This document shows, piece after piece, positions 26,061 to 34,900 of a stretch of 64,000 bases of DNA (position 1 is the stretch's first letter; each line of letters opens with the position of its first letter). Source of the stretch: Hymenobacter rubidus (GTDB lineage: Bacteria; Bacteroidota; Bacteroidia; Cytophagales; Hymenobacteraceae); assembly GCF_016734815.1 (NCBI RefSeq), contig NZ_JAERQF010000004.1, forward strand, positions 1-64,000, written 5' to 3'. A model generated the notes under the pieces. It made no database searches, was not told where the DNA came from, and saw only the letters and a program-made list of their open reading frames with translations. Position numbers and translations under genes: made by a program.

Positions 26061-26376
26061 GCGGATAATGATTGAATACTGCCGAGGACGCTGTTTGGGC
26101 AGTGTTTTTTCGCGGCTATGCCAATGCCCGCAGCACCTGCCTTGGCTTGAGGCGGAGGGGGTGGCCCGATGCAAGCTAAAGCAGGTGCGACCCGCTGGAT
26201 TATCGCTTATTTTTTTCGCCCAAAAACCGCTTCTGCCCGACAACGCAAGCGCTGGTGCATCGTCCGATTCAATAGCGGGCAGGGCGAGCCGGGACTTCAT
26301 TTCGTGCGCCACCGCATCGGCTGCCGAATTCGGCTGGACGGACAATGGTCCGCTTGCCGGAGCTGCCTGGCCGGGG
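26061..26376. other. 316-bp gene-free stretch
   Basis: Between the tandem 17-mer and the stop of the beta-barrel gene. An open plus-strand frame continues through the next gene antisense and has no protein-like features; nothing else recognised. Confidence 0.5.
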
Positions 26377-26982
26377 CTAGAACGTGAAGCGCAGGCTCAC
26401 GGCCGCGTCGTTGTAGAAGCCGGTGTAGCCGTGGAAAACCTCGAAGAACGGCTTGTAGTCGACGCCGAGCACGAAGGGCAGGTCGGGCAGCTTGTATTCG
26501 AGGCCCAGAATGAGGTCGGCCCCGATGGCGAGGTAGGTGGCGTCGTCGTAATAATAGCCGTACTTATTGCTCTTGAGAAAGTACACGTCGCCGTTGCGGC
26601 CGTTGTAGTAAAACCGGTCGTCGTCGAAATAATAGCGGCTCTGGTAAGCCCCGGCGTGAAAGCCAGCGCCGTAGTAGAACTGCAGGCCTTTGGCATCGGC
26701 AATGCCGATGTGCTTCTCGCCGAGGATGGTGAGGCGGCCGCCGTGGGCTTTGTATTCCGTGGTGAGCAGGCCTTCGATGGCAACGCCTTTGCCGCTGCCC
26801 AGAAAGTGCTTAAGCGTGAGCCCGGACGACCAGCCGCCGCCGCGCAGGCCAATGCCGGTTTTGTAGCCGGAACCGCTGCCGCTGCCTCCATTGCCCCCGC
26901 TGCTCTTCTTTTTAGACTGGGCATTGGCGGCCAAAACGGGCAGGAGCAACAGGGCCGGTACAAGAATATGTGCAGTTTTCAT
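26377..26982 (-). CDS. outer-membrane beta-barrel-like protein, paralogue of 3526-4020
   Basis: 201 aa. Signal peptide (MKTAHILVPALLLLPVLAANAQ), a Ser/Gly/Lys linker (SKKKSSGGNGGSGSGSG), then barrel strands: YKTGIGLRGGGWSSGLTLKHF, GLQFYYGAGFHAGAY, DLILGLEYKLPDLPFVLGVDYKP, ending AVSLRFTF. Shares order and motifs with the 164-aa protein at 3526-4020, but carries an insertion rich in Tyr/Asp (YYFDDDRFYYNGRNGDVYFL) between strands. Function unknown. Confidence 0.78.
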   Translation of the reverse strand: MKTAHILVPALLLLPVLAANAQSKKKSSGGNGGSGSGSGYKTGIGLRGGGWSSGLTLKHFLGSGKGVAIEGLLTTEYKAHGGRLTILGEKHIGIADAKGLQFYYGAGFHAGAYQSRYYFDDDRFYYNGRNGDVYFLKSNKYGYYYDDATYLAIGADLILGLEYKLPDLPFVLGVDYKPFFEVFHGYTGFYNDAAVSLRFTF

Positions 26983-27145
26983 GAGCTACTAAGGAATTGA
27001 ATGAGCGATGAGAATTTGGACAAAAGTAATCCGTCGGCGTGCATGGCGCGGCCAAGGCCTCCACGGGGGCCGCAGAACCGCGCTGGAAAAACGGCCCGCA
27101 TTGCGTTAAGTCGTCAAGCAAACGTAAACGGCTAGTAAAAAGGTG

Positions 27146-27367
27146 GTCATGCTGCGCTTGTCGAAGCATCTCTACTGCAACAGTAAACCTAGCGCGGTGT
27201 CGGGGTTGGTGTAGAGTAGCGCGAACGTTGTCGTTCGCGTCCCCGCGCCGCGAGCTTGTTCTGGCACGCGAACTGCAAAGTTCGCGCTACTGACTGCACG
27301 TACACTGACTTCGAAACGGCTGTAAGTACTAGCGCGGTAGAGATGCTTCGGCTGCGCTCAGCAGGAC
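27146..27367. repeat. family A repeat interrupted by a second element
   Basis: Left arm from 27146 (GTCATGCTGCGCTTGTCGAA...) and right arm 27338-27367 (GTAGAGATGCTTCGGCTGCG...CAGGAC) are separated by about 160 bases instead of the usual 30-50, because the element at 27199-27338 lies in the loop. Confidence 0.85.
27199..27338. mobile_element. 140-bp hairpin element inserted in a family A repeat, with 10-bp direct repeats
   Basis: CTAGCGCGGT is present at 27189-27198 and again at 27329-27338, flanking DNA that contains GTAGCGCGAACG..GTTCGCG and GCGAACT..AGTTCGCGCTAC inverted arms (27215-27294). Removing the DNA between the copies restores a normal family A loop (ACAGTAAAC + CTAGCGCGGTAGAG). 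This looks like an insertion with target duplication; no ORF is present, so it would need to move in trans. Confidence 0.65.
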
Positions 27368-27403
27368 GTTCGAGCGAATACGATTACTTATGCACGAGTA
27401 CCT

Positions 27404-27439
27404 AAAAAAAGCCCCGCCAGATGCTAGCGGGGCTTTTTT
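27404..27439. terminator. terminator after the GH28 gene
   Basis: A7-GCCCCGC ... GCGGGGC-T6 stem, 20 bases downstream of the GH28 stop on the minus strand; usable in both directions. Confidence 0.88.
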
Positions 27440-27458
27440 GTGGCTCAGGTTACCAAGG

Positions 27459-28778
27459 TTAATCGGGTTTCAAGGGCGTCACGGCCGGGCCGGCGCTTTT
27501 TGTGGCGGTTAGCGGAGCCCCGTTGAGGGTGACGTTTTCAAATTTGATGTCCGAGTACTTGTTGGGGAAAGCGGCCTGGTCGGCGGTGGCGTCCACGTTT
27601 TTGAAGGTGATGTTCGATACCTTGTCGGTGGGGTTGCCGTTGAGCACGGCGAACTGCTTGCACGTCACTTTCACGTTGGAAACGGTGATGTTGCGGATGG
27701 TGCCGAAGGGCTTTTCGGTGCTGCCGGCCATGTTGAAAAACTGCGTCCAGGGGGAGAGCGTGACGATGGTGCCGCACTTGCCGGTGATGCCGTCGATGCT
27801 GATGTTTTCGTAGACCTGGTAGGTGTCGGGGCGCATTTTAAAGAGCAGCACGGGCCGCTCGTTGTCCATCTTGCAGTTGCGCATCACAATGCGGTTGGCG
27901 TGAATGCACTCGCTGCCGCAGGTGAGGGCGGCGTGCACTTCGCCGAAGGTGCAGTTTTCCACCAGCACGTCTTCGATGGGGCCGTTTTCGGGCAGCTTTT
28001 GGGCCGTAGGACCTTTGCCGCCCTTGATGGCAATGCCGTCGTCGTTGACGGAGATGTAGCAGTTGCGGATGGTCACTTTCTTGCACACGTCGATGTCGAT
28101 GGCGTCGGTGCTGGGCGCTTTCACCGGGCGGAAGGGCGAGCGGATGTCGCAGCCGTCGAGGACGACGTTGTTGGACTGGTAAAGGTGGGTGGTCCAGAAG
28201 CCGGAGTTGTGCAGCTTCACGTTTTTGATGCTCACGTTGTTCGAACCCCAGATGAAGAGCAGGCGGGGCCGGTGCACCTCCAGGTTGGTGGCCGACTTGC
28301 CGATTTTCGACATCGAGTCGCGGTAAAACCAGAACCGCTTCCAGAACTTCAGCCCGTTGCCATCAATGGTGCCGGGACCGTTGATGCTGAAGTTGTTCAC
28401 CTGCTTGGCGTTGACGAGGGCAGCGTAGTAATCGAGCTTTTGGCCCTCCATGCGCGAGGGCACCAGGGGGTAGTCGGCAATGTTGTCGGAGCCCTTGAGC
28501 TTGGCGCCGGCCTGCAGGCGCAGGTGAGTGCCCGGCTTAAAAAACAGCGCCCCGCTCAGGAAAACGCCCTTTGGGATGACGATGGTGCCGCCACCGGCCG
28601 CGCTGGCTTTGTCGATGACTTTTTGAATGGCCTGGGTGTTCAGCTTGGTGCTGTCGAGGCCGGCCCCGAATTGGGTGATGACGTAGTCTTTGGGGGCGGC
28701 GGGCGTTTTGGGCGGAGCGGGGGCGTGGAGCGAAAAGGCCGCCAGGCAAGCCGCCAGCGGCGCGAGGAGAAGTTTCAT
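27459..28778 (-). CDS. glycoside hydrolase family 28-like (polygalacturonase-type) protein
   Basis: 439 aa, signal peptide MKLLLAPLAACLAAFSLHAP. Right-handed beta-helix with pectate lyase/GH28 features: N-terminal ITQFGAGLDSTKLNTQAIQKV, FSINGPGTIDGNG, the catalytic region STDAIDID (usual NTD), VNDDGIAIKGG (the DD pair), and CGSECIHANRIVMRNC where most GH28 have GHG and RIK. The changes at the first and third motifs suggest an altered substrate, as in GH28 members acting on rhamnogalacturonan or other polymers. No other polysaccharide-utilisation gene is adjacent. Followed by a strong terminator. Confidence 0.88.
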   Translation of the reverse strand: MKLLLAPLAACLAAFSLHAPAPPKTPAAPKDYVITQFGAGLDSTKLNTQAIQKVIDKASAAGGGTIVIPKGVFLSGALFFKPGTHLRLQAGAKLKGSDNIADYPLVPSRMEGQKLDYYAALVNAKQVNNFSINGPGTIDGNGLKFWKRFWFYRDSMSKIGKSATNLEVHRPRLLFIWGSNNVSIKNVKLHNSGFWTTHLYQSNNVVLDGCDIRSPFRPVKAPSTDAIDIDVCKKVTIRNCYISVNDDGIAIKGGKGPTAQKLPENGPIEDVLVENCTFGEVHAALTCGSECIHANRIVMRNCKMDNERPVLLFKMRPDTYQVYENISIDGITGKCGTIVTLSPWTQFFNMAGSTEKPFGTIRNITVSNVKVTCKQFAVLNGNPTDKVSNITFKNVDATADQAAFPNKYSDIKFENVTLNGAPLTATKSAGPAVTPLKPD

Positions 28779-28858
28779 GGGGCGGGAAAAATGGTGAATG
28801 CTGCAAAGAACCGTGCGCAGAAAGGCCGCACCGTTCTGTAGTTACCTGACAGGCGCGG

Positions 28859-29617
28859 TTAATCCAGCTTGTGCAGGCGCCGCAGCAGGTCGTCGTGGTA
28901 TGTTTCGCCCACGGGCAGGAGCTGCTCGCCCACCTGCACCAGGTTGCGCACCGGGTCGAGGCGCTCGATGTGGTCGAGGTTGACGTAGTAGCTGCGCTGA
29001 ATCTGCACGAAACGCTCGGGGGGCAGGTGGCGCACTACCTCGCGCAGGGGCATGCGCACCAGCACCACGCGCCCGGCCAATACCAGCCGGCAGGCTTTAT
29101 CGCGGGCTTCCACACTCTGAATCTCGCCGATGCGGATTTTTTCGAGCAGCCCGTTCTCCTTCACAAACAGCGCCTCCGGCATCGGTCCGGGCAACGCCAG
29201 CGGCGTTGGTGCCGGCTCATTGGCGGGCGCCGCTGGCGCGGCGAAGCGGTCGACGGCCAGGGCCATGGCGCGCTGAAGCGCATCGAGTGCCACGGGCTTG
29301 ATGAGGTAGGCGGCGGGCCCCAGCGGCCGGGCGCGGGCAAAGGCCGCATCATCGGCCTGCGAGGTAAGAAAAATCAGCGGAATGGGCCGCAACGCCCGCA
29401 ATTGGGCGGCCAGCTCGATGCCATCGACCGGCCCGCGCAGGTGCACATCCAGCAGCACCAGGTCGATGGCCTCGGTGCGAAACAGGGACAGGGCAATGCG
29501 GGCATCGGGGGCCGGGCCGATGGGCTCGCAGCCCAGGTCCTGCAGGTAGGCTTCGAGCTGGTCGGCATAAATCGGCTCGTCCTCCACAATCAGCACACGA
29601 ATGGCTAAGTCGCCCAT
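28859..29617 (-). CDS. LytTR-family response regulator
   Basis: 252 aa. Receiver domain (VEDEP, acid pocket E12/D13; phosphoacceptor D57 in LLDVHLRG; TSQADD; LIKPV) and a C-terminal LytTR DNA-binding domain (about 155-250: FVQIQRSYYVNLDHIERLD). It lies 88 bases downstream of the TPR histidine kinase on the same strand, forming a likely two-component pair. The ATG at 29617 (MGDLAIRVLIVEDE) is chosen over a long upstream extension. Confidence 0.92.
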   Translation of the reverse strand: MGDLAIRVLIVEDEPIYADQLEAYLQDLGCEPIGPAPDARIALSLFRTEAIDLVLLDVHLRGPVDGIELAAQLRALRPIPLIFLTSQADDAAFARARPLGPAAYLIKPVALDALQRAMALAVDRFAAPAAPANEPAPTPLALPGPMPEALFVKENGLLEKIRIGEIQSVEARDKACRLVLAGRVVLVRMPLREVVRHLPPERFVQIQRSYYVNLDHIERLDPVRNLVQVGEQLLPVGETYHDDLLRRLHKLD

Positions 29618-29705
29618 AGCTTTCTTCCAAGTGCCGGCAACCGCCGGAACGCCGCCGAAAATTACGCACATCCGCCCGCGTATTGCTGCCCCGCCGCCGA
29701 AACGG

Positions 29706-31691
29706 CTACGCGAAGTGCGGAGCCGACGGGGCCACCGGTACACCAACGGCGCTTGGCAGCGTGAGCAGAACCGTGGTGCCCTGCTCGGGCGCGCTCACCA
29801 GGCTGAGGCGGCCGCCCTGGGCGCGGGCAAATGCCTGGCTCAGCCGCCAGCCCAGGCCGGCGGGGCTGCGCCGGCCGGCCGGGTAGGCCACGGGAGACTC
29901 CGCAAGCAGGCGCTGCACCTGCCCGGCATCCATGCCCACGCCGGTGTCGCGCACGCTCAGGCCAAGCTGGCCAGTGGCAGCGGGGCCGGCCGTGAGGGCA
30001 ATGCAGCCCCCGGGCGGCGTGGCGCGCAGCGCGTTGCTGATGAGGTTACGCAGAATGGTGCGCGTCATATTGCGGTCGGCCAGGATGTGGCCGGTAGCGG
30101 CGGGGTCCACGGTCAGGTGCACGTCGGCGGCTTCGGCGCCGGGCTGGTAGAGCTCGGCAGCCTCGGCCAGCAGGGTAGCGGCGGCTATGGGCTCGGGCTG
30201 GGGCGTGAGCTCGCCGCGCTGGGTAAGGGCCCAGCTCAGCAGGTTGTCGAGCAGGCCGCGTAGGCCCTCGGCGGCCTGGCGCATGCGCTCGCCCAGGCCC
30301 AGCAGGCGGGCCGTTTCCTGCCGTTCTACGTAGCGTTTCAGCAGGTCGGCCAGGGCGGTGAAGGCGATGACGGGGCTGCGCAAATCGTGGGCGATGAGGG
30401 CGTAGAGCCGGTCCTGCTCGGTGCGGGTAGCCTGCAGCTCGGCGTTCTGATTGGCGAGCAGCGCCCGGCTCAGGCGCAGGCGCCAGGCCAGCAGGCCCGC
30501 TACGCCCAGGCCGCCGGCCACGGCCAGCAGCAAGCCGCCCAGCAGCCACAGGTACTGCCGCTGCCGGGCGGCCTGCTGCTGTTGGTGTTGGGTGCGCTGG
30601 GTAAGCTCGCGCACGCGGCTTTGCTGCCGCTCGGTGTCGAACTGCACGCGCAGGCGGGCCAGGGTTTCGCGCCGCTCGGCCGACTGCAGGCTGTCGAGCA
30701 GGGCCTGACCGGTGTGGGCCAGCCGGTAAGCAGCCAGGCCTTGCCCGGTTTCGGCCAAGGCAGCGGCCAGCAGCTGGTCGCCCTGGGCTTCGAGGCCGGT
30801 GGCTTTGAGCTGGCTGGCCCAGGCCACGGCGGGGCGGAGCAGGACTTCTGCCTCGGCGGGGCGGTGGCGGGCCAGCAGCACCTCGGCCAGACTAAGGCGG
30901 GTTTCGGTTTGCCCAAACCGGTCGCCGAACCGCTGGTAGAGCCGCAGCGACTCGTGGAAGCAGTACTCGGCCGAATCGTATTGTCGGTGCAGGGCGTGCA
31001 CCTTGCCCATGTCGCCGAAGCAGGACGCCAGGTTGGTATCGGGGGGCAGGCGCCGGAAGGTGGCCAGGGTCTGGCGGGTGTAATAGGTGCAGAGGCGGTC
31101 GATGGAGTCGGGCGCGGACTGGCCGGAACGCAGCCAGCCGTAGTACAGCGAGGCCAGGCTGTACTGGCTCAGGCCCTGGTCGGGGAGCGAAACCGGGCGG
31201 CGACGCTGCAGGTGGGCCAGGGCCAGCCGGCCGTACTTCTCGCCTTCGGCAAAATCCTGCTGCTGAATGGCTACCCGGCTCAGGCCCAGCAGCGCCAGCA
31301 TGAGCTGCCGGTCGGTGCGGGGCTCGGCTTCGGCGCGGCGCACGGCCTGCTGGTAGTAGCGAATGGCGGCCAGCTCGTCGTGCTGCAGGAAGGCGGCCCG
31401 CGCCAGGGCATTGAGCAGGTACACTTCGCCCAGGCCAAAGCGCAGCTGCCGGGCCAGCGCCAGGCCCTGCTGCCCGTAGGCCAGCGCCTGCGTCACGTTG
31501 CGGGTGCTGGTTTGCCAGCACAGGTGGTTGAGCAGCAGCACGCGGCTGGTGTCGGACGGCGTGGTGGCCAAGCGCTGCCGCAGGCTGTCGAGGGATGGCT
31601 GGGCTCCGGCCCCAATGGGCCACAGCAACAGTAAGCAGAATAGTGAGCGGAGGAGGGGCACAAGCAACACGAAACGGGCAGGATTATCCAA
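29706..31691 (-). CDS. sensor histidine kinase with N-terminal TPR domain
   Basis: 661 aa. Signal peptide to about 30, TPR-like helical repeats about 35-360 (SLDSLRQRLATTPSDTSRVL, GEVYLLNALARAAFLQHDEL...), coiled coil, one membrane helix about 383-405 (LWLLGGLLLAVAGGLGVAGLL), then HisKA with H435 (IAHDLRSP) and HATPase_c (N-box NLISNA near 550, G1 DTGVGMD near 583, GLGWRLSQ). Periplasmic TPR sensors with LytTR or NarL partners are common in Bacteroidota. Upstream of the LytTR regulator. The cue is unknown. Confidence 0.92.
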   Translation of the reverse strand: MDNPARFVLLVPLLRSLFCLLLLWPIGAGAQPSLDSLRQRLATTPSDTSRVLLLNHLCWQTSTRNVTQALAYGQQGLALARQLRFGLGEVYLLNALARAAFLQHDELAAIRYYQQAVRRAEAEPRTDRQLMLALLGLSRVAIQQQDFAEGEKYGRLALAHLQRRRPVSLPDQGLSQYSLASLYYGWLRSGQSAPDSIDRLCTYYTRQTLATFRRLPPDTNLASCFGDMGKVHALHRQYDSAEYCFHESLRLYQRFGDRFGQTETRLSLAEVLLARHRPAEAEVLLRPAVAWASQLKATGLEAQGDQLLAAALAETGQGLAAYRLAHTGQALLDSLQSAERRETLARLRVQFDTERQQSRVRELTQRTQHQQQQAARQRQYLWLLGGLLLAVAGGLGVAGLLAWRLRLSRALLANQNAELQATRTEQDRLYALIAHDLRSPVIAFTALADLLKRYVERQETARLLGLGERMRQAAEGLRGLLDNLLSWALTQRGELTPQPEPIAAATLLAEAAELYQPGAEAADVHLTVDPAATGHILADRNMTRTILRNLISNALRATPPGGCIALTAGPAATGQLGLSVRDTGVGMDAGQVQRLLAESPVAYPAGRRSPAGLGWRLSQAFARAQGGRLSLVSAPEQGTTVLLTLPSAVGVPVAPSAPHFA

Positions 31692-31931
31692 GATAAGGTG
31701 GCCGGACTAAAAATGGTAATCCGGGCCCGCCCACGAACTCGCGCCGTGAATAACCGGACTCGCACCCGAAATCGCCGGACTCGCGCTGGGGCAGTTTTGG
31801 CGGCGTAGGTGGGCGGCTACCTTGCGCAGCAAGCAACCGGCCGCGCCGTGTGTTTCGTGCGTCTGCGGCTTTTGACTGTAGTGCTCTGTGCATCAAAATC
31901 TTGCTTGTTGTTCAATAACTGATTCTTTCTC

Positions 31932-34900
31932 ATGCTCGAAAAAAATACCTTGCTTCGGCGAATCTCGTGGGGCCGCCTGGGGACCGCGCTGGGGGCACTG
32001 CTGCTGAGCGGCCCGGCGGCGTTGGCCCAGCTCAGCGGTGCCTACACCATCAACGACGGGCTGCCCACCAGTGGCACCAACTACGCCAGTTTCGCGGCGG
32101 CAGCCACGGCCCTGAGCACCAGCGGCGTGAGCGGACCCGTGACATTCAGCGTGAGCGGCGGCCCCTACATGGAGCAGCTGCGGCTGCCGGTTATTGCCGG
32201 AACCAGCGCCACCAACCGGGTGACCTTCAACGGCAACTCCCGCACCATTCAGTTTATCCCCAACGTGGCGGCCGAGCCGGCCGTGATAACGCTGAACGGG
32301 GCCGATTATGTGACGCTGAACAACCTGAACGTGATTGCCATGCCCACCGGCAACTACGGCTGGGGCGTGCAGCTCGTCAACAATGCCGACAACAACGTGG
32401 TGAGCAACTGCACCATCACCTGCGCCGTGGCACCCACCTGCGCCGGCATTGTGTCGGGCGCTTCGGTCACGAGCATCACGGGGGCCGGCACCACCGCCAA
32501 CCAGAACGTGACCATCAGCGGCAACACCGTGCAGGGCGGCTACTACGGCATTGTGGTGATGGGCGCCACGGCCGCCGCGCCCACGCCGGGCGTCGTTATC
32601 AGCAACAACACGGTGCGCGACTATTACCAGTACGGGATTTATGCCGGCTACCTGACGGCGCCGCAACTCATTGGCAACGAGGCTACGCGGCCCACGGCCA
32701 CATCGGTCACCACCTACTACGGCATCTACCTTACCACCGGGGTGAGCGGGGCGGCCGTGGAGCGCAACCGCCTGCACGGCGCTTACGCCGGCACGACCAC
32801 CGGTTCTTCGTACGGCATCTATGTAGGCACGGGCACGGCGGCCACCGCCACCACCCCGAACGACGTCGTGAACAACCTGATTTACGACATCGCCAGCACG
32901 GGCGCGGTGTACGGCATCTATAACCAGAGCGCGGCTTACTGCCGCTACTACCACAATACCATCGACATTGATGCGCCAGGCAACGGCTCGGCCAATAGCG
33001 CCTACGGCTTTTACCAGTTGCTGGGCCCGAACGTGGAATTCCTGAACAACATCGTGCACGTTAACCGGGGCGGGACGGCCCCGCAGTATGCGGTGTTCTT
33101 GTCCACAAGCTCTACGGGCTCCACCACCTCCAACTACAACGACCTGAGCGGACAGGGCAGCAATTTTGTGACGGGGGCCTACTCCCTGGTCAACTACCCG
33201 ACCCTGGCCGCCTGGAAAGCCGCCAACAGTGCGGCCTTCGACCAGGCCAGCACCGGCATCGACCCCACTTTTGTGAGCGCCGCGACCGGCGACCTGCACC
33301 CCAGGGCCAGCGCGCTCAATGGGGCCGCCACGCCGCTGGCCCGCGTGCCGCAGGACTTCAGCGGGGCCACCCGCAGCAGCACCGCTCCCGATTTGGGGGC
33401 CTATGAATTCACGCCGCCGGCCCTCGACGTGGCCCTGCTCAGCATCGATTCGCCGGCCTCGCCGGTGGCGGTGGGCCCGCGCACGGTAGCGGCCACCATT
33501 CTCAACAACGGCAGCTCCGCGCTGACGTCGGTGCGGCTGACCTACGTCTTGAACGGCGGCACGCCCGTGGGCCAGACCTTCACGCTGAGCAGCCTGGCCC
33601 CCGGCGCTGCCCAAAGCCTCACCTTCACCACGCCGGCCACGCTGCTGGCGGGCGCTGACAGCATCAGGGTGATTGCCAGCCTGCCCAACGGCCAGGCCGA
33701 TGCCAACGCCGCCAACAACACCCGCACAACGACGGTGTACACGGCCCTGCTCGGCACTTACACCATCAACCAGCAGCAGCCCACGGGCGGCACCAACTTC
33801 GCCAGCTTCGCGGCGGCGGCGGCGGCCCTGAACGGCGGCGGCGTGGCCGGCTCGGTACGCCTGAACGTGCTGAATGGTCCTTACAACGAAGCGTTGGCCT
33901 TGGGGGTAGTACCCGGCGTGAGCGCTACCGATACCATTGTGGTAGATGGCGGCCCCACGAAGCAAACAATGGCGTACGCGGGCACGGCCGTGCAGCCGGC
34001 CGTGGTGTCGCTGGTGGGAACCGACTACGTGACGCTGCAAAACCTGACCCTCGATGCGACCGCCGGCCTGGTGCAGGCCACGGGCGTGCAGCTGCTGGGC
34101 GCGGCCGAAAACGACCGCATTGCGGATTGCGTGATACTGACGTCGCTGTCGCTGACCTCGAGTGGCTGCGTGGGCATCACGGCCACCAGCGGTTCGGGCA
34201 CGCTGGCCAGTCCCGGCAATGCCAACAACCTGCGCATCGAGCGCAACCTCATCAGCGGCGGCTACAATGGCCTGACGCTGGTGGGCCTGAGCACCACCAG
34301 CCGCACCACGGGCCTGCGCATTGTGGGCAACGAAATCCGGGACTTCTACCGCAGCGGCATTGACCTGGAAACCACCACCGGGGCGCAGGTGCTGCGCAAC
34401 AACATTCACCGCCCGAACCGCACGGTGATGACGACCTTTTATGGCGTGTATGCTTACAACAACCTGGGCACCGCCATCGAAAGCAACCGTATTCACGACA
34501 GCTTTACGGCGTCGCCTGCGCTCACTTCCAGCGCCTACGGCCTGTACTACACGGCCAATAGCGGCGTGGCCGGCCAGGAAAACGACGCGGTGAACAACCT
34601 GGTTTACAACTTCAACGGCTCGGGGCTGGATTATGGTATCTATAACTCCGCTTCGAGCTACAGCCGCTACTACCACAATACGCTGGTGCTGGAAAACTCC
34701 TACAACAGCAACATCTCCAGTGGCTACGGCTTCTATCAGCTGTCGGCGGCTACCAACGTTGATTTCCGCAACAACATCATCAGCATGATGCGCGGCGGCA
34801 CCGGCAGCCAATACGCGCTGTACTTCGGCACAGCCACTTCCACCATCACGTCGGACTACAACGACCTGTACGTGTTCGGTACCAATGCCTACACCGGCTA

